Below, piece after piece: positions 50,177 through 59,484 of a stretch of 64,000 nt of DNA (positions are counted from its first letter, which is position 1; each line of letters opens with the position of its first letter). The stretch lies in contig NZ_BMIN01000014.1 of NCBI RefSeq assembly GCF_014642405.1, forward strand, positions 54,261 through 118,260. The letters are read 5' to 3'. This DNA comes from Pontibacillus salipaludis. Lineage in GTDB: Bacteria > Bacillota > Bacilli > Bacillales > BH030062. The notes under the pieces were generated by a model, which saw nothing but the letters and a program-made list of their open reading frames with translations, made no database searches and was not told the DNA's origin. The translations under genes were made by a program, and so were the position numbers.

Positions 50177-53100
50177 TTATTCGGTTGATACGGAAGGATC
50201 TGCTTGAATTTTCTCAGGAACGACTTGAAGGAAGTGCTCTTCAAGGTTTTCAAGAAGAAGTTCAAGAGAATCAGCTTCTGCGTGCTGATCATGTTGTTTT
50301 AAGACTTCAATGTATCCTGTAAGCATTTCATTTACGTCTTCTTTTCCGCCTTCGTTTAGGGGTTCAATTTCGACTTTAGCTCCTTTAGCAATTCGCTTAT
50401 GAAGGGCTTCTTTCGTTAATCCCATTTCTGGTTGATGACGAAGATAAACGGCTCCACCAGTCATTCCAGCACACATCCAAGGTCCTGGGTCACCAAGTAC
50501 AAGACCACGTCCGTTTGTCATATATTCAAAGGCGAACCCTTTAATGCTTGAGTAACATCCGAAGTTGCCATCGTGTTCAGCAGGAAGAGGGGCCTGTAGT
50601 TGCTGCCCTATGATAATATCAGCTCCGGATAATCGAATGCCGGCTCTTGAGTCTGCTGTACCTTGAACAATGAGTCGGCCTTTTTGAGCTCCGTATCCAA
50701 ATCCTTTTCCAACTGCTCCGTTAATATACCCGCCGTGAGCTCCAGGGGATTTTAAGATAGCAAGGGTTCCACCGAATGCCGTTTTTCCGACACCGTCCTG
50801 ACCACCACCGATAACGGATGTATCCATACCGTCAGTGAGGTAAGCCCCGAATCCATTACCGACTATAGAGCCTTCTTTATAGTGAAGTCGAATTGGATCA
50901 AGGTCACGATAGGATCCATCAAGACGATCACGGACGCGGTGACAAGAAACGCGACTGCTAAGGTTTCGTTGTTCACTTGTTACATTTGAGAATTCCCTAG
51001 AATCAAGAAGCTGTTCTTGGTTCCCGTCTAAATATTCTGCTCCTACTGCCATAAGGAGACGTTCTTCCATTCGTTCATATTTCTTCTGATAAGCTTGGAT
51101 TTCTTCAACTTCGAGTTTTTCTAGTAGAGGAGTTAAATCCATCCAATCTTCACCGCGGTACTGTTCTAGTAAATCAGAACGGCCGACCAGGTCTTGTGTC
51201 TTGGAGAAGCCTAGCTCAGCTGTTAGGCGTTTAAGTTCTTCACCAAATGTGGTAAATAGATTCATAAGCCCTGTAACAGAAGGTTGGTACTCCCTTGGAA
51301 CGAAGCGGCGAAGTCCGTGTTCTTTTGCCTGAGCTTCTGTTTCAATTTGTGTGGCAATCCCAACGTGACACGTATCAAGGTGACACCCACGACATGCGGT
51401 ACAACCTACTGCAATCATAGATAACGTGCCAAATCCAACGCGATTAGCTCCTAAAAGCATTACTTTCATTACATCAAGGGGACTGCGTAACCCGCCATCT
51501 GCCCAAATCTCCACAGAGTGACGAAGACCGGCTTCAAGAAGAGCGTTGTGAGCAGCTTTTACACCAATCTCAACAGGAAGCCCTACGTGTTGAAGAGCAT
51601 GAATTCTTGCTGCACCTGTACCGCCATCAAAGCCGCTGAGCGTAATGAAATCAGCACCGGCTTTAGCAACTCCGACAGCAATCGTTCCGATGTTTGGAAC
51701 AATCGGGACTTTTACGGTAACTTTCGCCTGATCGTTGGCGGTTTTCAGTTCAGAAATCATTTGTGCTAAATCTTCAATAGAATAAATATCATGGTTGTTC
51801 GATGGCGAAATTAAATCAGAACCGATTGTTGCATTACGTGCTTCTGCAATTTTAGCGGTTACTTTAGAGCCTGGCAGGTGACCACCTTCACCAGGTTTCG
51901 CGCCTTGACCAATTTTGATTTCTAGTAGATTAGAAGAATTCAATAACTCTGCATTCACCCCAAATCGACCAGAAGCGATTTGTTGTCCGCGTGTGTTTGG
52001 ATACTTTCCAAGCATATCTTTAATCTCTCCGCCTTCGCCGTTGAAGGAAATCATATTAAGTTGATCGGCAGCTTCAGCGTAAGCGCGGAAAGCTGTCTCG
52101 TTTTGAGAACCAAAAGACATGGAAGAGATCATAAATGGCAAGTCATGTGTGCCAACTCCAAGATCTACTTTAGACGTTTCTTCTTTATGTTCGCTTGATT
52201 TTGGTTGAACGAGGTGGCGAATGCTGAGCGGATTCTTTTCTTCAAGTCCGTCAATTTTCTCCCGAAGGTCATCTATAGGGTTTCCTTTCGCTACATCTCC
52301 GATCGATTTCCAAAGACGAGGCCAAGCATGGAAGCTCTTGCCCGGACGAGCCTTTTCGTTTTGGAAATCCTCACGACGGGCGATCGAATCTTCTTTCAGT
52401 GCATTCCAGTTGTAGGACAATCCGTCACCGCCAAAGAAGTTTACGATGCGTAGCAATCTTGAGAAATCGTTGTGTAAACCGATACTCGAGAAGAGGCGAG
52501 CATATCCTCTTAATTCGTGAATACCGATTGTTGAGATTACTTTTTCAAGGCCTTTATTCAACGCATAATACAAGTTAAGAGATGGCGTTAATTCTTCCTC
52601 AGCTACAGTCGCAAAAAGTAGATAAGGATTGACCGCGTCTGCTCCTAAACCAAATACGGTTATGAGGTCATGTAAGGAGCGAATCGAAGCTGAACGCAGA
52701 ATAATAGATGTGTTTCTCCGTTTATGATTCTCAACGAGTCGTTTGTCGATTGCCGATACGACAAGGTGAGGGTCTAGCCAAAGGTGGTCTTCCTGGTGGG
52801 TATCCCCATCATTTAGAACAAGAAGTTCGGCACCTTTATCTACGAGTGATTCTGCTTCGCTTGATAAGCGGCGGATGGCCTCTTCAATCGTTTCTTCATC
52901 CCGAGCTGTTATAGAAAGCGTTTGAGTAAGTCCTTCTTGGTTGAAGCGATGTAGAATTTGTTCATAAGATGGTTGCTGTTCTTGAGAAGAAATGGTCTGA
53001 GCGTGTACACCTTCTACGAGAATCGGTGATAGAAGTTCTAAGTTAAAGGGAGCTTCGTCTTTTGTTACTACATTAGGACGACGCCCTAAAATGGTTCTAG

Positions 53101-54661
53101 TAGAGAAGTGTTCGGCTTCACGGTCCCGGTCGATTGCCGGGTTCGTCACAACTGCGACACTTTCTTTAAAATAATCGGCTATGTTTTTACGACCCTGGTG
53201 TAAAGAAGCGAGAGGAACATCATGCCCAAGGGAGCGAATCGGTTCTGCTCCTTTTTCAGCCATTTGCTCAAGAAGTTGAATATGTTCCCTGTCCCAACCA
53301 TATGCTGCATACCAGCCATTGTGAACATTTGTTACGGTTGGGTGAGGCTTAACTGTATCTGTATTACCGGGTTGGATACGAGAATGGAAGCCTTCGAAAT
53401 CAAAGCGTGCGCCCATACGTCGGTATACTTCTTCTTGATAAGCAAAGTGGTCGAATACTTGCAATGTACCATCTTCGTCATATTTTACTCCAACCTTTTC
53501 CCCTGGAGAGAGAGGTTTAGGATCGCTAACGTACTCGCTATTTGCCCGAATCCCGGGTTCAGAACAGAAAAGGTGGGCATCCATTGTTTCAAGCTGCCAT
53601 AGTGGTCGTAGCCCTAGAGAATCCAAACTGAAGGCAGCTTCATTTTTATGCCTGGAAATAATTCCAGCTGGTCCTTGCGCGAAATGGCCCCAAGCTTCAC
53701 GCATGTAGGCATACATATCTTGAATGTGAGTAGGGTAACGCTTTAATTCGTTTAAAATAGGTGGGAACATTAAATCAAGTGCTTCAAACAGTCCATAACC
53801 TTCTCGTTTAACAAACGTTTCAATTGTTCGGTTAAGGTCCTGGGAGTCACTTCCGTTACCAGTTAAAGGGACATTGATCATTTCAGCTTCATCTCGAAGT
53901 TTAGCGATTGTGTTAATTTCACCATTATGACCTAGCATGCTAAATGGTTGCACACGAAAAAAGCTTGTAAGCGTGTTCGTAGAGTAGCGGTTGTGACCTA
54001 GTGTCATAGCAGATGTAATTTTAGGGTGGTCCAAATCAGCAAAATACTGAGGTAGCTGATCTCCGGCACCCATTACTTTATAGACTACGTGATAAGAAGA
54101 TAAAGAGGCGACGTGTACATTCTCATCCTCTTCAATCGCAAGGGAAACTTCAAATAAAGCACGATCTAAATTAATGTTTTCATTGTTTGGTAAAAGGGCA
54201 ATCTGCCAGAATATCGGCTCTTGTTTTTGCGCAAGAGGTCCTAAAGCTTCAGTGCGAGTTGATTGTTCGTCTTGGTAGATTAGTTGAAAGCCGTGTTGAT
54301 TTAAGATGTCTTGAATGTTGGTTTTTATAGTGGTGGTTTGAGCTTGTTTATTGATGAAAAGGTGTCCTACAGTAAATTGAGAGTGGTGGGCAAGGTTTTT
54401 GTCTTGTTGTTTAGAAGTTAGTTTTTCTTCCCAAAGGGCTTTTGGTATATCCATATGAATACCAACGCCGTCTCCTTCTTGCTTAGTGAAACCTGCACGG
54501 TGGTTCATGGTCACAAGTGCATTAATGACAGTGTTAATGTTTTCTTTTGTTGGCTTGTTTTCTTTCTGAACACAAGCAACAATTCCACATGCATCATGTT
54601 CATGTTTGTGATAGTCACGAAATTCATTAGGATCCCAGTTTACGCGTCTCGATTTGGTCAA
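50177..54661 (-). CDS. gltB: Glutamate synthase large subunit
   Basis: 1494 residues from TTG 54661 (AAGGAGGTG eight bases upstream). Class II glutaminase domain with nucleophile Cys25 (HEHDACGIVAC) after a 24-residue propeptide; central domain; FMN-binding synthase domain (VGTHDLPFMISSMSFGSQ to FADGG-like WADGGLRSPLDVMK); 3Fe-4S Cys cluster CTACRGCHLDTCHVG; C-terminal beta-helix with GGQDGVGKTAFGG. Makes glutamate from glutamine and 2-oxoglutarate. Inserted between ygaE and gsaB; neither the small subunit gltD nor gltC is adjacent. Confidence 0.95.
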   Translation of the reverse strand: MTKSRRVNWDPNEFRDYHKHEHDACGIVACVQKENKPTKENINTVINALVTMNHRAGFTKQEGDGVGIHMDIPKALWEEKLTSKQQDKNLAHHSQFTVGHLFINKQAQTTTIKTNIQDILNQHGFQLIYQDEQSTRTEALGPLAQKQEPIFWQIALLPNNENINLDRALFEVSLAIEEDENVHVASLSSYHVVYKVMGAGDQLPQYFADLDHPKITSAMTLGHNRYSTNTLTSFFRVQPFSMLGHNGEINTIAKLRDEAEMINVPLTGNGSDSQDLNRTIETFVKREGYGLFEALDLMFPPILNELKRYPTHIQDMYAYMREAWGHFAQGPAGIISRHKNEAAFSLDSLGLRPLWQLETMDAHLFCSEPGIRANSEYVSDPKPLSPGEKVGVKYDEDGTLQVFDHFAYQEEVYRRMGARFDFEGFHSRIQPGNTDTVKPHPTVTNVHNGWYAAYGWDREHIQLLEQMAEKGAEPIRSLGHDVPLASLHQGRKNIADYFKESVAVVTNPAIDRDREAEHFSTRTILGRRPNVVTKDEAPFNLELLSPILVEGVHAQTISSQEQQPSYEQILHRFNQEGLTQTLSITARDEETIEEAIRRLSSEAESLVDKGAELLVLNDGDTHQEDHLWLDPHLVVSAIDKRLVENHKRRNTSIILRSASIRSLHDLITVFGLGADAVNPYLLFATVAEEELTPSLNLYYALNKGLEKVISTIGIHELRGYARLFSSIGLHNDFSRLLRIVNFFGGDGLSYNWNALKEDSIARREDFQNEKARPGKSFHAWPRLWKSIGDVAKGNPIDDLREKIDGLEEKNPLSIRHLVQPKSSEHKEETSKVDLGVGTHDLPFMISSMSFGSQNETAFRAYAEAADQLNMISFNGEGGEIKDMLGKYPNTRGQQIASGRFGVNAELLNSSNLLEIKIGQGAKPGEGGHLPGSKVTAKIAEARNATIGSDLISPSNNHDIYSIEDLAQMISELKTANDQAKVTVKVPIVPNIGTIAVGVAKAGADFITLSGFDGGTGAARIHALQHVGLPVEIGVKAAHNALLEAGLRHSVEIWADGGLRSPLDVMKVMLLGANRVGFGTLSMIAVGCTACRGCHLDTCHVGIATQIETEAQAKEHGLRRFVPREYQPSVTGLMNLFTTFGEELKRLTAELGFSKTQDLVGRSDLLEQYRGEDWMDLTPLLEKLEVEEIQAYQKKYERMEERLLMAVGAEYLDGNQEQLLDSREFSNVTSEQRNLSSRVSCHRVRDRLDGSYRDLDPIRLHYKEGSIVGNGFGAYLTDGMDTSVIGGGQDGVGKTAFGGTLAILKSPGAHGGYINGAVGKGFGYGAQKGRLIVQGTADSRAGIRLSGADIIIGQQLQAPLPAEHDGNFGCYSSIKGFAFEYMTNGRGLVLGDPGPWMCAGMTGGAVYLRHQPEMGLTKEALHKRIAKGAKVEIEPLNEGGKEDVNEMLTGYIEVLKQHDQHAEADSLELLLENLEEHFLQVVPEKIQADPSVSTE

Positions 54662-54702
54662 GATGACCGCACCTCCTTGAAGATTTACAAATAGTATCGA
54701 CC

Positions 54703-54900
54703 TTAGGAAGTGAAGGACTTCCTGTAGTCGTTAAATGAGAAAAAGAAGGGCTTTCGCAATAGATTGCAAAAGCCTTGAAAAGTGTTCTGTTCAGAACAAA
54801 ATCTTTCGGAGCGAAGTGAAAGATTTTTTGAAAAGGGTAAGAAATGAAAAGTGTACAATCCGATGTACAAATTTTCTGAATTATTTATTATAGTATCATA
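54703..54900 (-). promoter_or_regulatory. Promoter and structured leader of gltB
   Basis: TATAAT lies at about 54887-54892 on minus, about 225 bases before the start codon. The leader folds into three hairpins: AAAATCTTTC/GAAAGATTTT, TGTTCTG/CAGAACA, and GGCTTTTGCAAT/ATTGCGAAAGCC (54775-54748), the last followed by CTTCTTTTTCTC, a terminator-like element. A direct repeat TTGTACA-5-TTGTACA lies just after the start of transcription. No T-box core was seen. Confidence 0.5.
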
Positions 54901-55026
54901 CGGGGGTAGGCTTTGCAATTAAATATACAGTGATTTGTATGGCGAGGAAGGGGAAGTTTGGTGTGAACGAAGTGCTTTATTCGTTGAGACGCCTTTAAGT
55001 AAGCGTTTTCAAGGAAGTGATAAAAA

Positions 55027-55055
55027 ATCTCCGCAAATTATCTGATTGCGGAGAT
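55027..55055 (-). terminator. Terminator of gsaB
   Basis: Perfect ATCTCCGCAA / TTGCGGAGAT, then TTTTTTA on minus. Confidence 0.9.
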
Positions 55056-55073
55056 GTATAAAAGGGTGTATAT

Positions 55074-56369
55074 TTATTCGCTTGCTAATGCTTTGAATGA
55101 AGATTCAACGGCACGTAGCGTTTCTTTAATGTCAGCTTCTGTATGTTCAGTTGTTAAGAACCATGCTTCAAACTTAGAAGGGGCTAAATTGATTCCCTCT
55201 TTCAACATCAGGTGGAAGAATTTCGCGAACATTTCACCGTCCGTCGCTTCTGCTTGGTCATAGTTTTCGACTTCTACATCTGTGAAGTACACGGTTAGAG
55301 CTCCTTTTAAGCGATTGATCTTAACAGGTAGCTTATATGTCTCTGCGTGATGTAAGATTCCTTCTTCCAACATGGCACCGAGCTGATCCATTTTTTCGTA
55401 GACGCCTTCTTGTTGTAGCACTTCAAGACAAGCAATTCCCGCTGAGATGGATGCAGGATTACCAGCCATTGTTCCAGCTTGGTATGCTGGCCCGAGTGGA
55501 GCAATTTGTTCCATAATATCTACACGTCCGCCATAAGCACCTATTGGAAGACCTCCGCCAATAATCTTACCCATTGCTGTCATGTCAGGTTCAACACCAA
55601 CAATATCTTGAGCACTACCGTAGTGGAAGCGGAAAGCTGTGATGACTTCGTCGTAAATGACAAGGGCACCAGCTTCATGAGCAAGATCGTTTACTTCTTG
55701 AAGAAAACCAGGCTTTGGTTCAACGATACCGAAGTTCCCGACGATTGGCTCTACAAGCACACCTGCAATATCGTCTCCGTATTTTTCAAGTGCGTCTTTG
55801 TAGGTGGCGATATCATTAAATGGAACTGTAATCACTTCTTGTGCGATAGATGTCGGGATTCCTGCTGAATCAGGTGTGCCAAGTGTTGCTGGTCCGGACC
55901 CTGCTGCAACAAGAACTAGGTCAGAGTGCCCGTGGTAACAGCCAGCGAACTTAATGATTTTAGTTCTGTTTGTATAAGCGCGTGCGACACGAATGGTTGT
56001 CATAACGGCTTCTGTACCAGAGTTCACAAAGCGGACTTTTTCAATAGAAGGAATGGCTTCTTTAATCATCTTCGCGAACTTATTCTCAAGCTTTGTTGGT
56101 GTGCCGTATAACACACCGTTATAGGCTGCCTTTGAGATCGCTTCAGCAATATGTGGGTGAGCATGGCCTGTTATAATTGGTCCATACGCAGCTAGATAAT
56201 CGATGTATTTGTTTCCGTCTACGTCAAAGAAGTAAGCCCCTTCTGCTTTATCCATAAAGATAGGAGTTCCGCCACCAACCCCTTTATAGGCGCGAGAAGG
56301 CGAATTCACCCCTCCGACGATATGGTCCTCTGCTTCTCTATATAACTCTTTCGATCTATTAATATTCAA
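55074..56369 (-). CDS. gsaB: Glutamate-1-semialdehyde 2,1-aminomutase
   Basis: 431 residues. GGAGGT lies six bases before TTG 56369; the in-frame ATG 56384 overlaps the binding site itself and is unlikely. PLP enzyme of aminotransferase class [53 protein letters not shown] and catalytic Lys in [16 protein letters not shown]. Converts glutamate-1-semialdehyde to 5-aminolevulinate for heme synthesis. Position before ygaF/perR is as for B. subtilis GsaB, a second isoform beside HemL. Confidence 0.92.
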   Translation of the reverse strand: MNINRSKELYREAEDHIVGGVNSPSRAYKGVGGGTPIFMDKAEGAYFFDVDGNKYIDYLAAYGPIITGHAHPHIAEAISKAAYNGVLYGTPTKLENKFAKMIKEAIPSIEKVRFVNSGTEAVMTTIRVARAYTNRTKIIKFAGCYHGHSDLVLVAAGSGPATLGTPDSAGIPTSIAQEVITVPFNDIATYKDALEKYGDDIAGVLVEPIVGNFGIVEPKPGFLQEVNDLAHEAGALVIYDEVITAFRFHYGSAQDIVGVEPDMTAMGKIIGGGLPIGAYGGRVDIMEQIAPLGPAYQAGTMAGNPASISAGIACLEVLQQEGVYEKMDQLGAMLEEGILHHAETYKLPVKINRLKGALTVYFTDVEVENYDQAEATDGEMFAKFFHLMLKEGINLAPSKFEAWFLTTEHTEADIKETLRAVESSFKALASE

Positions 56370-56420
56370 CAAGAAAACCTCCATAAAAAATACTCAAAAC
56401 CCATTCTAACACACACCACC

Positions 56421-56500
56421 CCTTTATTGCTGTGCAGAAGAGAAGGGTGTCTGGCACGCTTTCGTGCTGTGAAGAGCTAGAGGGTGTCTGCACACTTTAA
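56421..56500. repeat. Palindromic dispersed repeat, copy 4 (degenerate double)
   Basis: GGGTGTCTGGCACGCTTTCG near 56444-56463 and GGGTGTCTGCACACTTTAAC near 56483-56502, preceded by CACCCCTTTATTGCTGTGCAG; related to copies 2, 5 and 6 but with a diverged partner arm. Confidence 0.7.
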
Positions 56501-56578
56501 CATGGTGAAGGGAATTCATATTAGGTAGGGCTTGTTTATATGATAGTGATAGGTGGAGGTTTGGGGGAGTGATGGGAC

Positions 56579-56998
56579 ATGGTGTGGGTGTTGTTGAGTC
56601 TGGTGGTGTTGTGTGTATGTGGAAGTTTGGCGGGGTTTTTTCGCCGTGATCAAGAAGTTCGTCAATTATTTTCCTTTTATCACTTTTATACGCTTATTAC
56701 GGTTTATGGAATCGTTATGATTGGGTTTGGTTTGATCTACTTTATTCTGGCTTCTGAAGGGTTAGTTATATTGCAAGATGAACTTCTACAACAGGACTCG
56801 TTGCTTGATCGTTTTGCTCATTCTGTTTATTTTAGCGGGGTAACGCTAATGACGGTAGGATACGGTGATATTACTCCGATAGGGTTAGGGAAGGCAATTG
56901 CTTTGATTGAGGCGATGATAGGTTATATCGTGCCCGCTGCTTTTGTTGTTCAATATATGCATCATCATCAGCAGGATGAGCCATCAGATAAGTTGTAA
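56579..56998 (+). CDS. Two-helix potassium channel protein
   Basis: 139 residues. Three hydrophobic segments: an N-terminal one (VLLSLVVLCVCGSLAGFF), an outer helix (FYTLITVYGIVMIGFGLIYFIL) and a pore helix and inner helix around the selectivity filter TVGYGD (near residue 104). No C-terminal RCK/TrkA domain. Forms a K+-selective tetrameric channel. GGGAG precedes ATG 56579. An extra gene between gsaB and ygaF. Confidence 0.88.
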   Translation: MVWVLLSLVVLCVCGSLAGFFRRDQEVRQLFSFYHFYTLITVYGIVMIGFGLIYFILASEGLVILQDELLQQDSLLDRFAHSVYFSGVTLMTVGYGDITPIGLGKAIALIEAMIGYIVPAAFVVQYMHHHQQDEPSDKL

Positions 56999-57051
56999 GT
57001 TCTCCTGAATTTGGTTACCCTTAAAAGAGATTATGTTCAGGAGGGATAGGA

Positions 57052-57522
57052 ATGACTATGGAAATTGGTAAACCAGCACCGGATTTTGAACTCCCAGCTA
57101 ACAATGGGGAAAAGGTAAAGCTCTCTGATTATAAAGGGAAAAATGTTGTGTTGTATTTTTATCCGAAAGATATGACGCCTGGATGTACAACTGAAGCTTG
57201 TGACTTCCGCGATCATCATGAAAGCTTCAAAGACTTAGATGCTGTTATTCTTGGCGTTAGCCCAGATCCTGTTGATCGTCATCAGAAGTTTATCGACAAA
57301 CATGAACTCCCGTTTTTATTATTAGCAGACGAGGAGCATGCGGTCGCTGAAGAATATGATGTGTGGAAGTTGAAGAAGAATTTCGGTAAAGAGTACATGG
57401 GGATCGAACGTTCAACCTTTGTTATCGACAAGGAAGGTAACCTGGTAAATGAATGGCGTAAAGTACGTGTGAAGGGGCATGTTGAAGAAGCCCTACAGTA
57501 TATAAGAGAAAACCTAAACTAA
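57052..57522 (+). CDS. ygaF: Thiol peroxidase, BCP type (YgaF)
   Basis: 156 residues, GGAGGG seven bases before ATG 57052. Peroxiredoxin fold with peroxidatic Cys45 and resolving Cys50 in PKDMTPGCTTEACDFRD, later GVSPDPVDRHQKF and ERSTFVIDKEGNLVNEWRKV. Reduces hydroperoxides using thioredoxin. Stands just before perR region as in B. subtilis, fitting peroxide defence, though two extra genes intervene here. Confidence 0.93.
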   Translation: MTMEIGKPAPDFELPANNGEKVKLSDYKGKNVVLYFYPKDMTPGCTTEACDFRDHHESFKDLDAVILGVSPDPVDRHQKFIDKHELPFLLLADEEHAVAEEYDVWKLKKNFGKEYMGIERSTFVIDKEGNLVNEWRKVRVKGHVEEALQYIRENLN

Positions 57523-57549
57523 AAAACCTCCATTATGGAGGTTTTTTAT
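57521..57549 (+). terminator. Terminator of ygaF
   Basis: AAAAACCTCC / GGAGGTTTTT with T-run. Confidence 0.93.
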
Positions 57550-57554
57550 GTTGA

Positions 57555-57605
57555 TCACTTTACTGTGGTAAAGGGTGTCTGGCACGCTTTCGTGCATTAG
57601 TGTGT
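57555..57605. repeat. Palindromic dispersed repeat, copy 5 (half)
   Basis: CTTTACTGTGGTAAAGGGTG then TCTGGCACGCTTTCGTGC; carries the right arm only. Confidence 0.7.
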
Positions 57606-57614
57606 GAATGTGGA

Positions 57615-59207
57615 CTAATCTTGCTTGATTTGTTGTATTTTGCGTAAGGTATTCAGGTACTCTTGTTCAAGTTCCTCTTTATCTGCTCCGGTGTCTAGCG
57701 TACTGAGTCGGCTGATCAGTTCCGATAACTTTGTTTCTAGTTTCATGAGATCGTACTTTTCTTCTTCTGGGGCAGAAGCTTTCGAGTTTCTTTCTTCCCA
57801 TTGACTGTAGGTGCCATCAAAAGCGTGGATGGTATGATTCTGTAGTAACCACAAGTTGGTTGCTGTTTGTTCTACGAAGCGGCGATCATGGCTTACATAA
57901 AGCACGGTACCAGAAAAATCGTTCATTAACTGCTCTAATGCTGTAATAGCTTCAAGGTCAAGGTGGTTGGTCGGTTCATCCAGGATGAGAACATTAAACT
58001 GACCGCTCAACAATTTTGCGATAGCTGTTTTAGCCCGCTCACCTCCGCTAAGAACTTCGATAGGTTTATTCACATCTTCTCGGTGAAAGCGAAGGCGTCC
58101 AAGGATCGTTCGGATGATGTGCTCGGGTAACAAGCTATCTTGTTTCACATATTGAAGAATGGTTTGGTCTTGAGAGAGTTCCTCAATCACCTGAGCAAAA
58201 TATCCAACACGCGCTTGTTTGGGCATACTCACGTAATCTGAATCTGTCATTAATTGTTTAAGCAACGTGGTCTTCCCGCTACCATTTGAGCCTATAAGTG
58301 CTGTTTTTGAACCCGTTTTTAACGATAGTCGGTCTATTCGGTACAAGAGAGTGGAAGCTGTACTGGCTGATAAATTTTGCGCAGATAGGACATGTTTGTT
58401 GCTTATTGGCTCCATTGAATGATTTGTCATTTTTAGGTCAGACCATTCAAATGGCTTTTCTACACTTTCTAATCGATCCAGCCGTTCTTGTATCACTTTT
58501 GTAACGCGCTGGATTTTTTGTTGTTGCCCTTTGGCTTTTCCTTTGTGGAGTTGCCATTCAGAATTTCCCATTCGAGAAGGCGGCTTGTTCATACCTTTTG
58601 ACTGTTGTTCTTTTTGATGTATTCGCTTTGTAAGGCGCTTTCTTTCTTTTGTATACTTCTCATATGCCTCTTGCTGCTGATTTATTTCGATCTGTTTAGC
58701 CTTTTCATAAGTGCTGAAATTTCCTTTGTAATGAGAAAGCTTTCCTTCATCAAGTTCCCAAATGGATGTACAAACCTGGTTAAGCAGCTTTCGGTCATGC
58801 GATACAATTACGTAGGAGCTCTTGCAAGATAAAAGCGTGCGCTCAAGCTGTTCAATATGTTTCCAATCCAAGTTGTTGGTCGGTTCATCCAAGAATAGAA
58901 GATCAGCCTCCTTAGAAAACAACTCCTCTAATTTCTGTAGTGTTTTCTCTCCGCCGCTTAATTGATCCCAGTTTAGATCTTCTCGATTAAGGTCTAGCTG
59001 ATCAAATGAAGCAACCCTACCATACAATTTTACTCTAGTCGTTGCTTCGGTCTTTCCCAGTAAATAATGAAGTAGAAGTGTTTTCCCCTGTCCGTTCCTT
59101 CCAATTAACCCAATACGGTCCCCTTTATTGATGGAGAGCTCGTTGATGTGAAGTAAAGTACGGTCTGCGATTGAATAATGAATATGATTAGCGTGTAATA
59201 ATCTCAT
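57615..59207 (-). CDS. ABC-F ribosome-protection ATPase (VmlR/Vga-like)
   Basis: 530 residues, two ABC domains in one chain and no membrane segments. Walker A motifs GRNGQGKT (near 36) and GSNGSGKTT (near 304), signatures QLSGGEKT and VLSGGERAK, Walker B LLFLDEPTNNLD and LILDEPTNHLD, with the interdomain linker (about 170-250, highly charged: YTKERKRLTKRIHQKEQQSK) that reaches the peptidyl transferase centre. Length fits VmlR/Vga-type antibiotic resistance proteins (lincosamide, streptogramin A, pleuromutilin). A leader peptide and attenuator precede it, so it is likely induced by ribosome-targeting drugs. Confidence 0.88.
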   Translation of the reverse strand: MRLLHANHIHYSIADRTLLHINELSINKGDRIGLIGRNGQGKTLLLHYLLGKTEATTRVKLYGRVASFDQLDLNREDLNWDQLSGGEKTLQKLEELFSKEADLLFLDEPTNNLDWKHIEQLERTLLSCKSSYVIVSHDRKLLNQVCTSIWELDEGKLSHYKGNFSTYEKAKQIEINQQQEAYEKYTKERKRLTKRIHQKEQQSKGMNKPPSRMGNSEWQLHKGKAKGQQQKIQRVTKVIQERLDRLESVEKPFEWSDLKMTNHSMEPISNKHVLSAQNLSASTASTLLYRIDRLSLKTGSKTALIGSNGSGKTTLLKQLMTDSDYVSMPKQARVGYFAQVIEELSQDQTILQYVKQDSLLPEHIIRTILGRLRFHREDVNKPIEVLSGGERAKTAIAKLLSGQFNVLILDEPTNHLDLEAITALEQLMNDFSGTVLYVSHDRRFVEQTATNLWLLQNHTIHAFDGTYSQWEERNSKASAPEEEKYDLMKLETKLSELISRLSTLDTGADKEELEQEYLNTLRKIQQIKQD

Positions 59208-59237
59208 AAAAAAACCTCCCTGGACGCTCCAGAGAGG
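59208..59237 (-). promoter_or_regulatory. Attenuator terminator overlapping the ABC-F ribosome binding site
   Basis: On minus: CCTCTCTGGA (59237-59228), CGC-type loop, TCCAGGGAGG (59224-59215), then seven T directly before ATG 59207. The 3' arm contains the GGGAGG binding site. Confidence 0.8.
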
Positions 59238-59281
59238 AAGGTATGCAGACGTACTTTAGCTCATCGCACACCAAATAAATC

Positions 59282-59338
59282 TTACCGTTCTATAGGTGAA
59301 GAAGTGTGTGTTTGCGCAAGTGGTCTATAAAAAGACAT
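59282..59338 (-). CDS. 18-residue leader peptide of ABC-F gene
   Basis: ATG 59336-59338, stop TAA 59282-59284, peptide MSFYRPLAQTHTSSPIER. AGGATAGGT lies just before the start. Its position between a strong promoter and an attenuator is that of leader peptides on which drug-stalled ribosomes prevent terminator formation, as reported for vmlR and vga-type genes. Confidence 0.65.
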   Translation of the reverse strand: MSFYRPLAQTHTSSPIER

Positions 59339-59454
59339 ACCTATCCTGTCTGGAACGAGTCGTTTCCAATAAAATGTGCTATTGAACTCGCCTCTCGAAC
59401 TAGGATTAGTACTTCATTGCGCTAACGTTCACCCTTTCCATAATATTACTTTAA

Positions 59455-59484
59455 ATTATACGCATCTTTCTTATGGATGGTCAA
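59455..59484 (-). promoter_or_regulatory. Promoter of the ABC-F transcript
   Basis: On minus TTGACC (59484-59479), 18-base spacer, TATAAT (59460-59455). Leader of about 240 bases to the ABC-F start. Confidence 0.8.

Noticed and set aside
56382..56384. ATG 56384 as start of gsaB
   Set aside because: It overlaps the GGAGG binding site used for TTG 56369.
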